DNA from: Candidatus Peregrinibacteria bacterium
GTDB taxonomy: Bacteria > Patescibacteriota > Gracilibacteria > UBA1369 > UBA12463
Assembly (NCBI GenBank): GCA_016215735.1
Contig: JACRIA010000028.1
Location: 1-12,593 of the forward strand
Length of the DNA: 12,593 bases
Direction: 5' to 3'
Below, one piece after another: positions 1 through 6,348 of this stretch (its first letter is position 1; every line of letters starts with the position of its first letter). The position numbers and the translations under genes were made by a program. Under the pieces are notes generated by a model that had not been told where the DNA came from, did no database searches, and worked only from the letters and a program-made list of their open reading frames with translations.

Positions 1-249
1 CAGTTCTTCAGTTTCTTCACAGTCGTTTTTGACTTCTTGCTCAACATCAGAATCTTTAAACGCTTCCTTTATTTTCCATGCCGTCTCAACAATTATTTCG
101 AAAGGTTTTTCTACAAATTTAAATCCACTATTGTTTAATAACATTGTCAAACCCATTCCGTAGAGCAAACCATCAAATAAGGCATCCCTTCTACTTATTT
201 CCCCAGTTTTTTCCTGCGGTTGCGTATTTTCCTGCGGTTTTTCTTCCAT
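1..249 (-). CDS. Hypothetical protein, N-terminal 83 residues, cut by the left edge
   Basis: An open frame runs from an ATG at 249 to the window edge without a stop (83 codons). The product starts MEEKPQENTQPQEK, a charged Gln/Glu/Pro-rich leader. A mildly hydrophobic stretch follows (ALFDGLLYGMGLTMLL, about residues 25-40), then a Lys/Glu-rich tail ending in an acidic run. No signal peptide or known motif is visible and I do not recognise the family. The gene is supported by a good sigma70-type promoter at 274-301, 24 nt upstream of the ATG, and by continuous coding character. There is no Shine-Dalgarno sequence; TTAGCC lies 9 nt before the ATG, close to the TTAACC element seen before other genes here. 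The C-terminus is unknown, so function cannot be inferred. Confidence 0.6.
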   Translation of the reverse strand, partial: MEEKPQENTQPQEKTGEISRRDALFDGLLYGMGLTMLLNNSGFKFVEKPFEIIVETAWKIKEAFKDSDVEQEVKNDCEETEEL

Positions 250-273
250 GTAAAATTTGGCTAAGAAGAATAT

Positions 274-301
274 ATTCTATTCCAATTTTATTGTTTGTCA
301 A
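274..301 (-). promoter_or_regulatory. Sigma70-type promoter of the left-edge gene, with a palindrome over the -10
   Basis: On the minus strand a perfect TTGACA (296-301) is followed by 16 nt and TAGAAT (274-279). A perfect 12-bp palindrome, AGAATATATTCT (267-278), overlaps the -10 and the likely start site, so it may be an operator. A TTTGT-TG-ACAAA inverted repeat also overlaps the -35. Confidence 0.6.
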
Positions 302-355
302 CAAATATTTATTTGCCAAAAACTACATTGGGGAGAAAGACATGTTTAAAATTTT

Positions 356-622
356 TTATTCATCGCTGCCCAGGCATTTTTTTAGCTTTACTCCAGCCTC
401 CCTTGCGCAATCATCTTCCGGTATATCATTCGTTACGCATCTCATGAATTTCTCAACTGTGGCTGTTTTGCAGTGGTTGACATCGCTTCCTAGACATATG
501 CCAATATTTCCCGCGATATAGTGAGCTATTCCTTCACAGTGTTTGTTGCATTCCGGATTTTTTGGCGTGCACGCGCTTAATGTTAAGGTTGCGGCCATCC
601 AAATAGCATTAATTTTATTCAT
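356..622 (-). CDS. Small Cys-rich lipoprotein (88 aa), hypothetical
   Basis: The product starts MNKINAIWMAATLTLSACTPK: a short basic start, a hydrophobic core and a lipobox (LSAC), so it is probably a lipoprotein modified on Cys18. The mature part (about 70 residues) holds five more cysteines (PECNKHCEG, ICLGSD, NHCKT, RCVTND, DDCARE) plus KKCLGSD near the end, suggesting a small disulfide-stabilised extracellular domain. A start further upstream is possible (to 727), but the ATG at 622 puts the signal sequence at the N-terminus and has GGAG 8 nt upstream, one of the few Shine-Dalgarno-like sites here. It overlaps the 94-aa gene by 8 nt (ATGAATAA), implying translational coupling downstream of ppdK. 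I recognise no family. Confidence 0.7.
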   Translation of the reverse strand: MNKINAIWMAATLTLSACTPKNPECNKHCEGIAHYIAGNIGICLGSDVNHCKTATVEKFMRCVTNDIPEDDCAREAGVKLKKCLGSDE

Positions 623-899
623 ACTCGCGCTCCGGGTTAGCAGCCCTTTCAAGGACTTTATTAATTCGGTCGCTCCTTTCATCTCGCCATTTTCGAAAAA
701 TCTTACGGAAAGGCTCATCAACCTCATTCAAAAATAACGGTTCAACCTGTCTTTTCTGCAATAAATTACGATATTCTATTCCACTGTTAAACCTTGGCTC
801 ATCGCTCGTTTCTGCCGCAGAAAGCCCGTCATCCAGCACTATTTTAATATGATGTTCAGCGCATTCAGGGCTTCCGCTAAAAAAATCACGCAATGGCAT
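615..899 (-). CDS. Hypothetical 94-aa soluble protein
   Basis: A highly charged protein starting MPLRDFFSGSPECAEHH and ending in an Arg/Glu-rich helix-like tail (FRKIFRKWRDERSDRINKVLERAANPEREYE). No signal peptide or membrane segment is seen. It begins 11 nt after the ppdK stop and its stop overlaps the ATG of the lipoprotein gene, so the three genes form one tight leftward unit. No Shine-Dalgarno sequence precedes the ATG; re-initiation after ppdK is likely. The family is not recognised. The overlap and spacing are the main evidence that it is real. Confidence 0.6.
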   Translation of the reverse strand: MPLRDFFSGSPECAEHHIKIVLDDGLSAAETSDEPRFNSGIEYRNLLQKRQVEPLFLNEVDEPFRKIFRKWRDERSDRINKVLERAANPEREYE

Positions 900-910
900 A
901 AGCGCAAATT

Positions 911-3688
911 TTAAGTTGTACTCGACGCCTTAATATTTTTATTCTCACTGATGTTTGCCTGTGCCGCCGCAAGTCTCGCAATCGGTACTCTATACGGCGA
1001 ACAGCTCACGTAACTCAACCCTATTTCGTGGCAAAATTTTACAGAATCAGGATCTCCGCCATGTTCTCCGCAAATTCCAATTTCGAAATTTTTCTTGACG
1101 CCGCGCGCCCTATTAACTGCAATTTTCATCATTTCTCCAACTCCTTCTTTATCAATCGACTCAAACGGATCGCGCTCAATAATTCCCTTTTCAATATACG
1201 CGCCCACAAATTTTCCAACATCATCGCGCGACATTCCATAAGTCGTCTGCGTTAAATCATTCGTTCCAAACGAAACAAAATCAGCTTCTGCCGCGATTTT
1301 ATCCGCAATCAAGCACGCACGCGCCAGTTCAAACATCGCGCCAATCACAGGCCGGAAGCGTAGCGGACGGCCTTCTTCATATTTTTTAATAACACTCATA
1401 ATAATATCTTTTACAAATTTAAACTCATTAAAATTCGCAATAATCGGGATATTAATAAACGGCAATGCTTTTATTCCGCGTTTTGTCGCTTCAATTGCCG
1501 CTTCAATAATCGCCTGCACCTGCATTTCACAAATTTCCGGATAAGTAATTGCTAAACGGCAGCCGCGATGGCCAAGCATCGGATTCATTTCATGCAAACT
1601 CGAAATAATCGCTTTTAAATCATCAAAACTCGTACCCATTGTTTTTGCGATTTCACGGATTTTTTCCTCTTTATCAGGTAAAAATTCATGCAAAGGCGGA
1701 TCAAGCAAACGAATTATAACTGGCAATCCATCCATCGCTTTAAAAATTCCAATAAAATCTTTGCGCTGAAAAGGAAGCAATTTGGCCAACGCCTTCTTTC
1801 GCCCCTCTTCTGTCCGGCTCATAATCATTTCGCGCATTTTATCAATCCTGCCTTCTTCAAAAAACATGTGTTCAGTGCGGCACAAACCAATTCCCTGCGC
1901 TCCAAAATCCCGCGCGATTTTCGCGTCCGCAGGAGTATCCGCGTTTGCCCAAACCTGCAAACGTCTGTGTGAATCCGCGTAATCCATTATTGTTTTAAAA
2001 TCTCCGGAAACTTTTGGTTCCACCATCGGAACTTTGCCGAAAATAACTTCGCCGCTAGACCCATTCAAACTTATCACATCTCCTTCTTTAATAATTAAAT
2101 CTCCAATTCGCAAAGTTTTTTTATTTTTATCAACAATTGCATCTCCGCAACCTGCTACGCACGGCTTTCCCATGCCGCGGCACACGAGTGCAGCATGCGA
2201 AGTCATTCCACCGCACGAAGTTAAAATTCCTTCAGCAACATTCATACCGTGAATATCTTCCGGCGTTGTTTCTTTACGCACCAAAATCACTTTTTCATCG
2301 CGTTCATCAGCCCAAATAACCGCATCATCCGCGCTAAAAACAACTTTTCCAGAGCACGCGCCCGGACTTGCCGGCAAGCCCTTCGCAATCACATTTTTTT
2401 GCGCTTTCGGATCAATCATCGGATGCAATAGGCTATCAACAGTGTATGGATCAATGCGCAAAACCGCCTCATCGCGAGTAATCAATTTTTCTTTAATCAT
2501 ATCTGTCGCAATTTTAATTGCGGCATGCGCTGTACGTTTTCCATTTCGCGTCTGCAGAATAAAAAGCCTGCCATTTTCAATCGTGAATTCCATATCCTGC
2601 AAATCGCGGTAATGCTTTTCAAGCTTTTCTTGAATTTTCAAAAGCTGTTTATAGCACTCCGGCATAATTTTCGCGAGCCGTTCAATCGATTGCGGAGTCC
2701 GAATTCCCGCTACAACATCCTCTCCCTGTGCGTTCATCAAAAATTCTCCGTAAAATTTCTTTTCGCCTGTCGCGGGATTTCTTGTAAAACACACCCCTGT
2801 TCCGCTTGTCTCGCCCATATTGCCAAAAACCATTGCCTGAATATTTACGGCCGTACCTTTTATATTTGTTACGCGATGAATTCTTCTGTAATGAATCGCG
2901 CGCTGATTATTCCAAGATTTAAAAACAGCCTCAATCGCGAGTTTCATCTGTTTCCGCGGATCCTGCGGAAAATCTCCAGCGATACGCTCTTTCACGACTT
3001 TTTTATACGCAGCCACCAGATTTTTCAAATCTTCCGCACCAAGCTCTGTGTCCAATTTCACGCCTTTTTCGCGCTTTATTTTTTCAATTTCAGTTTCAAA
3101 ATGTTCATGATCAACACCAAGGACAACATCGCCGAACATCTGCATAAAACGTCTATACGAATCATAAGCAAAGCGGGGATTTCCGGTCTTTTCCGCGAGC
3201 GCAACCACCGCCGCATCATTCAAACCAAGATTCAAAATCGTATCCATCATTCCAGGCATGGAAATCGCGGCTCCGCTCCGGACGCTCACCAAAAGGGGAT
3301 TTTTGTTGTCGCCGAAACGTTTAGCCATCTTGCGCTCCAAATCCGCGATTTTAGCTTCCAGTACCGCCTCAAAATTACTAGGCAATCCGCCCCGCTCAAG
3401 ATAATAATTACACATTTCAGTCGTAATCGTGAACCCCGGCGGCACAGGCAAGCCAAGATTTGTCATTTCAGCCAGATTCGCACCCTTTCCGCCAAGCAAA
3501 AACTTCATATCTTTATTTCCTTCTTCAAAGGAATAAATCGGTTTCAGTTTTGCCTTTTGAGTTGTGGTTTTGCGCTTTGAGCTTTGACTTTTGAGCTTTT
3601 TTATTGGTCGTTCGTGAGATGTTAATTTGCGGGTTTCGCTTAACACACGGCCCGAAACCCTAGGCCTTACTGAAGAAAATTTACTCAT
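911..3688 (-). CDS. ppdK: Pyruvate, phosphate dikinase (PPDK)
   Basis: PPDK interconverts pyruvate + ATP + Pi and phosphoenolpyruvate + AMP + PPi in the cytoplasm, serving glycolysis or gluconeogenesis. The domains appear in order. First is the ATP-grasp N-terminal domain, with the family start YSFEEGNKDMKFLLGGKGANL (about 52-72) and SVRSGAAISMPGMMDT (135-150). The phosphohistidine domain follows with GGMTSHAALVCRGMG (493-507), His498 being the phosphorylated residue. Last is the PEP-binding barrel with GIGLCRTEHMF (599-609), SFGTNDLTQTTYGMSRDD (806-823) and GICGEHGGDP (871-880), where Cys873 is the catalytic acid. At 925 aa it exceeds the usual 870-900 because of a basic, low-complexity extension of about 50 residues. 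That extension is encoded by a CAAAAG-type repeat, so translation might really begin nearer codon 50. No Shine-Dalgarno sequence; an AACC element lies 8 nt before the ATG. First gene of a three-gene unit. Confidence 0.97.
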   Translation of the reverse strand: MSKFSSVRPRVSGRVLSETRKLTSHERPIKKLKSQSSKRKTTTQKAKLKPIYSFEEGNKDMKFLLGGKGANLAEMTNLGLPVPPGFTITTEMCNYYLERGGLPSNFEAVLEAKIADLERKMAKRFGDNKNPLLVSVRSGAAISMPGMMDTILNLGLNDAAVVALAEKTGNPRFAYDSYRRFMQMFGDVVLGVDHEHFETEIEKIKREKGVKLDTELGAEDLKNLVAAYKKVVKERIAGDFPQDPRKQMKLAIEAVFKSWNNQRAIHYRRIHRVTNIKGTAVNIQAMVFGNMGETSGTGVCFTRNPATGEKKFYGEFLMNAQGEDVVAGIRTPQSIERLAKIMPECYKQLLKIQEKLEKHYRDLQDMEFTIENGRLFILQTRNGKRTAHAAIKIATDMIKEKLITRDEAVLRIDPYTVDSLLHPMIDPKAQKNVIAKGLPASPGACSGKVVFSADDAVIWADERDEKVILVRKETTPEDIHGMNVAEGILTSCGGMTSHAALVCRGMGKPCVAGCGDAIVDKNKKTLRIGDLIIKEGDVISLNGSSGEVIFGKVPMVEPKVSGDFKTIMDYADSHRRLQVWANADTPADAKIARDFGAQGIGLCRTEHMFFEEGRIDKMREMIMSRTEEGRKKALAKLLPFQRKDFIGIFKAMDGLPVIIRLLDPPLHEFLPDKEEKIREIAKTMGTSFDDLKAIISSLHEMNPMLGHRGCRLAITYPEICEMQVQAIIEAAIEATKRGIKALPFINIPIIANFNEFKFVKDIIMSVIKKYEEGRPLRFRPVIGAMFELARACLIADKIAAEADFVSFGTNDLTQTTYGMSRDDVGKFVGAYIEKGIIERDPFESIDKEGVGEMMKIAVNRARGVKKNFEIGICGEHGGDPDSVKFCHEIGLSYVSCSPYRVPIARLAAAQANISENKNIKASSTT
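3545..3600 (-). repeat. Degenerate CAAAAG/CAAAGCTC repeat inside the ppdK 5' end
   Basis: Read on the minus strand this stretch is a run of imperfect units such as AGCTCAAAAGTC, AAAGCTCAAAGCGC, AAAACCACAACTC and AAAAGGCAAAACTG. It encodes the Lys/Ser/Thr/Gln-rich segment KKLKSQSSKRKTTTQKAKLK, which PPDKs normally lack. It resembles repeats that sit between genes in Patescibacteria (recollection, not a search). Confidence 0.55.
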
Positions 3689-3721
3689 ATTTAGAAGGTT
3701 TATAAATAGTACAGCGCTATT

Positions 3722-3749
3722 AATATAGCAAAATAAAAGGGATTTTCAA
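3722..3749 (-). promoter_or_regulatory. ppdK proximal promoter (P2)
   Basis: TTGAAA (3744-3749), a 16-nt spacer and TATATT (3722-3727) preceded by TGC, the extended -10 form. It would start a short leader of about 27 nt before the ATG at 3688. Confidence 0.5.
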
Positions 3750-3793
3750 TGATAAATTAGAAAAAGCTTTCCGCTAATTGTGGTATATAAACC

Positions 3794-3808
3794 ACGGCCG
3801 AAAGCCGT
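3794..3808 (-). other. Hairpin in the long ppdK leader
   Basis: ACGGC-TTTCG-GCCGT on the minus strand gives a 5-bp GC-rich stem with a 5-nt loop. It lies just downstream of the distal promoter, so it would be near the 5' end of the long ppdK transcript. It has no U-run after it, so it is not a terminator; a 5' stabilising hairpin is plausible. Confidence 0.4.
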
Positions 3809-3819
3809 TTCTTGCTAAA

Positions 3820-3847
3820 ATGATAGCAAGCTTAAAAAGATTGTCAA
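3820..3847 (-). promoter_or_regulatory. ppdK distal promoter (P1)
   Basis: A perfect TTGACA (3842-3847), a 16-nt spacer and TATCAT (3820-3825) with TGC directly upstream (extended -10). The -10 lies in the loop of an inverted repeat, CTTGC...GCAAG. It lies just past the stop of the 210-aa exported protein gene, which has no terminator of its own, and would give a leader of about 125 nt. Confidence 0.6.
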
Positions 3848-3860
3848 TATTTTTTCTTCA

Positions 3861-4493
3861 TCAATCCTTCACGTAATATGTAACTTTATCAGGTCTATCA
3901 ATTGAATCAGTTAATATTTTAGAGTCATACGTTCCAATATAGAACTTATCCGACATCGCTGTATTGTCTACCCAAAACTCTAGTTCCTTTTGAAATGACG
4001 AATATACACTAAAATGTAAGCCTAGTTTCTCAAAATATAATGCTGACGAAGGACTATTTGGTGCCTCCGTTTTATCATATCCATTCATACTATCTGAAAA
4101 ACAGTCTATGGCATCACGATGCGTTGGCGGCGTTCTATCGTCTTCCGAATAAACCTGAACCCTGTCGCAAAAATTTAAAACAAGATAGTTTGAAGATAAT
4201 TTCTTATTAGCGATTTTTTTATCTAATTCCCTGACTATTTTTAAATCCTTCCCATTTTTTAGATTAGATATAAGATTTTCCAAAGATCCGTTGATAATTT
4301 TATATTCGGCATTTTTTATATATTGTAATTCAAGTATTTTAATCCAGCCGTTACCTTGTTTTACGACTGACGTTTGTGCACCATACAGACTTCCTTTAAA
4401 GCTTCCACCGAACCCACCGGTTGCAAATACAACAACCGCGCCGACCACAACTACCGCCAAAACCACGATTAAAATGATGTTTCGTTTTGACAT
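3861..4493 (-). CDS. Membrane-anchored exported protein A (210 aa), hypothetical
   Basis: The start MSKRNIILIVVLAVVVVGA is a short basic N-terminus with one membrane segment (about residues 4-25), followed by a Gly-rich GGFGGSFKGS hinge and a domain of about 170 residues. The topology suggests a protein anchored in the membrane with the domain outside; no clear cleavage site is seen. The domain has two cysteines (NFCDRV and AIDCFSD) that could pair. I do not recognise the fold. Its N-terminal 37 residues match those of protein B (4611-5240), whose FKGS motif is shared, while the remainder does not align by eye. It is transcribed alone from a promoter with a G8 spacer and has no obvious terminator before the ppdK promoter. 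No Shine-Dalgarno; TTTAACCC lies upstream of the ATG. Confidence 0.8.
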   Translation of the reverse strand: MSKRNIILIVVLAVVVVGAVVVFATGGFGGSFKGSLYGAQTSVVKQGNGWIKILELQYIKNAEYKIINGSLENLISNLKNGKDLKIVRELDKKIANKKLSSNYLVLNFCDRVQVYSEDDRTPPTHRDAIDCFSDSMNGYDKTEAPNSPSSALYFEKLGLHFSVYSSFQKELEFWVDNTAMSDKFYIGTYDSKILTDSIDRPDKVTYYVKD

Positions 4494-4522
4494 AAAATAA
4501 AGGGTTAAATAATATTACTTAA

Positions 4523-4549
4523 ATCATACCAGACCCCCCCCAATGTCAA
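4523..4549 (-). promoter_or_regulatory. Poly-G spacer promoter of exported protein A (G8)
   Basis: On the minus strand a perfect TTGACA (4544-4549) is followed by a 15-nt spacer with eight consecutive G (4534-4541), then TATGAT (4523-4528) with TGG upstream, an extended -10. The stretch from here to the ATG is a near copy of the region before protein B (36 of 43 positions between the ATG and the G-run are the same). A homopolymer in this place is a known slipped-strand switch in pathogens such as Neisseria. Confidence 0.7.
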
Positions 4550-4568
4550 ATTATTTTTTCCATCGATT

Positions 4569-4600
4569 AAAAAAGCCCGGCTTTGCGGTCCGAGCTTTTT
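4569..4600 (-). terminator. Rho-independent terminator of exported protein B
   Basis: On the minus strand AAAAAGCTCGG pairs with CCGGGCTTTTT (11 bp, one G-U pair) around a 9-nt loop and ends in a run of six T. It begins 10 nt after the stop of the gene at 4611. The A-rich other arm means it could work on both strands. Confidence 0.85.
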
Positions 4601-4610
4601 AAAAATTACT

Positions 4611-5240
4611 TTAATCTTCTTCATCTACTGCTTTTATACCTATACTGCCGCCGGCCGCACCGTCAGCATCCATACACTCTTCAATAATACCATAGTCCGA
4701 GTATCCGGTTATTTTTTTTGTCTTGAAATCCGAATAATTCGTTTTACATAGCCTTTTGGAAATTCCATCAATTATAAAAAAGTTTTTATAAGGAGGGTTA
4801 GTGAAAAACCAAGTTTTTATATTTTTTGCATTTTGTGCGGCTTTAAAAGCAACAAAATTTACAGCTTCCCCTCCCTTTACAGTAAATATAGTAGTACTAC
4901 TCTTGCCCATTTCACTACTGACCATTTTTGTCTCAATCAGCGTACCCTTATATATATTATACGTTTTATCTTTGCTTATCGCTTCTACTTTATACATATT
5001 TATGTAACGATTAGATGGGGAAGTTGCATTTGTTATGTGGACTGATATATAAACATTATAAGCAGCCGGCGCCCCATATCCCGTCGAACTATCCGGCGGG
5101 TTTGTCGGTTGTTCCGACTTTGGGGTTGGGGTTAAAAAACTTCCCTTAAAATCGCCTCCATATTTTGCAGCAAACACAATGCCAACACCAATCACGATAA
5201 CTGCTAACACAACGGTCAAAACAATACTTCGTTTGATCAT
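4611..5240 (-). CDS. Membrane-anchored exported protein B (209 aa), hypothetical
   Basis: It starts MIKRSIVLTVVLAVIVIGV, one membrane segment (about 4-24), then KYGGDFKGSF. Next is a Pro/Ser/Thr-rich linker (TPTPKSEQPTNPPDSSTGYG, about 37-56), typical of an extracellular spacer, and a domain of about 150 residues with beta-rich character. Two cysteines (RLCKTN and EECMDA) might pair, and the tail is acidic (DEED). The anchor and FKGS hinge match protein A, and the upstream regions are near copies, so the two genes arose by duplication or by fusing one secretion module to different domains. Family unknown. It has its own G9-spacer promoter and a strong terminator, so it is monocistronic. Confidence 0.8.
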   Translation of the reverse strand: MIKRSIVLTVVLAVIVIGVGIVFAAKYGGDFKGSFLTPTPKSEQPTNPPDSSTGYGAPAAYNVYISVHITNATSPSNRYINMYKVEAISKDKTYNIYKGTLIETKMVSSEMGKSSTTIFTVKGGEAVNFVAFKAAQNAKNIKTWFFTNPPYKNFFIIDGISKRLCKTNYSDFKTKKITGYSDYGIIEECMDADGAAGGSIGIKAVDEED

Positions 5241-5269
5241 AAATAAGTAGGTTAAATGATATTACTTAA

Positions 5270-5297
5270 ATCATACCAGGCCCCCCCCCAATGTCAA
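5270..5297 (-). promoter_or_regulatory. Poly-G spacer promoter of exported protein B (G9)
   Basis: A perfect TTGACA (5292-5297), a 16-nt spacer with nine consecutive G (5281-5289), and TATGAT (5270-5275) preceded by TGG. It is the sister of the promoter at 4523-4549 and differs by one G, giving a 16-nt instead of a 15-nt spacer. Since 17 nt is optimal for sigma70 promoters, the two copies should differ in strength. Confidence 0.7.
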
Positions 5298-5302
5298 TTC
5301 AA

Positions 5303-5330
5303 ATTTCTTTATAATAATTTCTTTATAATA
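5303..5330 (-). repeat. Perfect 14-bp tandem duplication at the HEPN gene 3' end
   Basis: ATTTCTTTATAATA (plus strand) occurs twice with no gap. Fourteen is not a multiple of three; the second copy supplies the stop codon of the HEPN gene (frame ...KNIIKKLL, stop). Confidence 0.9.
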
Positions 5331-5728
5331 TTTTTCACAGCAAAATAAACTTTCTCAGCTGTTTTAAGCAAATACCCCGCTTCTTGCGAAGAAATTATCA
5401 TCCCGCCCGCATACAAATCAATATTCCGTTTTCTGCGCATTTCATTGCAAAAATCAAACAATGCCGCATATTTTGGCCCAAGCAATTCTGACAATTTTCG
5501 AATAATTGCGAAATGATGCCCCGGCACGCTTTTTACCTTAAATCCATAAAAAGCAATCAAGGTTATGCCGGCTTTAATCATCGAATCGTAACCAAATCTA
5601 AAAATCACCTCTGACATAACAGATTTTTTCGCTATATCCAAATCTCGTTTACTGTTAGCCAAAAACAAACTGATTTCTTCCTTGGTAAAGGAATATTTTT
5701 TGAAGAAATCTGGCTCAAACTTTTTCAT
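5309..5728 (-). CDS. HEPN-domain protein, probable toxin of an MNT-HEPN pair
   Basis: A 139-aa all-helical protein. Visible HEPN features are the helix with AKKSVMSEVIFRFGYDSMIKAG (34-53), a PGHHFAII segment (69-76) and the HEPN signature region RRKRNIDLYAGG (98-109). In classical HepT toxins the signature is R-X4-6-H; here Arg101 is followed by Tyr106 rather than His, as in the RNxxxY branch of stand-alone HEPN proteins. HEPN toxins of this class cleave RNA and are silenced by the partner nucleotidyltransferase (known for MntA-HepT, by AMPylation of a tyrosine near this motif). The start overlaps the end of the MNT gene by 14 nt (ATGAAAAAGTTTGA), so translation is coupled. Whether it is an active RNase without the His is uncertain. 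Confidence 0.75.
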   Translation of the reverse strand: MKKFEPDFFKKYSFTKEEISLFLANSKRDLDIAKKSVMSEVIFRFGYDSMIKAGITLIAFYGFKVKSVPGHHFAIIRKLSELLGPKYAALFDFCNEMRRKRNIDLYAGGMIISSQEAGYLLKTAEKVYFAVKNIIKKLL

Positions 5729-6266
5729 AAAATTTTATCGTCTTTCCTCTGAAAATATTTTTTAATAATGGATCGTCACGCTTCTTTTTTTCAAATTCTT
5801 TTTCACTCATCACCGTGTAATTTATTTCTCGGCCGTATTCTTTTTCAAATTTTGCAATTTCACGCGAAAATTTTAGGACATCTACTTCTCCAATCACCAA
5901 TAAATCTATATCACTATGTGGCTCCATGGCATTTTTTGCGTAAGAACCGCACAGATACGCTAACTTAACCCCATTAAATTTTTCTAAACAAAAGATTAAA
6001 AATTTCTGAATACCAAAAGACTTTTCAACAATATTTTTGTATTCTTTATAAAAGGGGAATTTTTGATTTAAAAAATAATATTTTTGTTTTCCGCGAAATT
6101 CGCTTGCAAACAAACCTTCGCGCTCAAATTTTTTCAGAACTTTATCCAAATTCGCCGCATCGCAGTCAAGCGTTCTCGCCAGCTCCCTTAAATAAAGTTG
6201 TTTATGAGGATTCAAGAAAAAATACAACAGCAATTTCTGAACCAATTTTGATTTGGGCAGAATCAT
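5715..6266 (-). CDS. Winged-helix + MNT-type nucleotidyltransferase, probable antitoxin
   Basis: A 183-aa two-domain protein. Residues about 5-67 look like a winged helix-turn-helix (LYLRELARTLDCDAANLDKVLKKFEREGLF, then a KQKYYFLN wing). Residues about 85-180 are a minimal nucleotidyltransferase with GSYAKNAMEPHSDIDLLVIG (107-126). Ser108 and the metal-binding Asp119 and Asp121 are present; the third acidic position may be Glu147 (REINY). MNT proteins of this kind neutralise HEPN toxins by adding AMP, and the fused DNA-binding domain suggests that the protein also represses its own promoter, which has suitable repeats (6278-6309). It is the first gene of the pair and stops with TGA inside the HEPN start. 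The family assignment is by motif, so the toxin-antitoxin role is an inference. Confidence 0.8.
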   Translation of the reverse strand: MILPKSKLVQKLLLYFFLNPHKQLYLRELARTLDCDAANLDKVLKKFEREGLFASEFRGKQKYYFLNQKFPFYKEYKNIVEKSFGIQKFLIFCLEKFNGVKLAYLCGSYAKNAMEPHSDIDLLVIGEVDVLKFSREIAKFEKEYGREINYTVMSEKEFEKKKRDDPLLKNIFRGKTIKFYEKV

Positions 6267-6277
6267 TGTGGTAATTT

Positions 6278-6320
6278 TTAACTACAATCGTAGTATACAT
6301 TAACTACAACAAAATTGCAA
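6278..6320 (-). promoter_or_regulatory. Promoter and operator of the MNT-HEPN pair
   Basis: TTGCAA (6315-6320), a 17-nt spacer and TATACT (6292-6297) on the minus strand. Around the -10 are a palindrome ACTAC-AATC-GTAGT (6281-6294) and two direct copies of TTAACTACAA (6278-6287 and 6300-6309), 22 bp apart, so on the same face of the helix. This fits an operator for the winged-helix domain of the first gene. Confidence 0.6.
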
Positions 6321-6348
6321 ATAAAAAAAGCCCAGGCCATTTGCGCCG

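Noticed and set aside
623..727. Longer start for the lipoprotein gene (123 aa)
   Set aside because: It would bury the signal peptide and lipobox 35 residues inside and overlap the 94-aa gene by over 100 nt. The ATG at 622 has a GGAG upstream.
2525..3580. A 351-aa open frame on the plus strand, opposite ppdK
   Set aside because: It is antisense to conserved PPDK domains, its product is a low-quality mix rich in Phe/His/Arg/Ile with no motif, and the frame follows from the codon bias of ppdK.
5715..5717. TGA read as glycine (Gracilibacteria/SR1 code)
   Set aside because: TGA ends the MNT gene inside the HEPN start and the NTase inside the next ATG; both overlaps are the normal coupling pattern, and no frame has an internal TGA needing readthrough.
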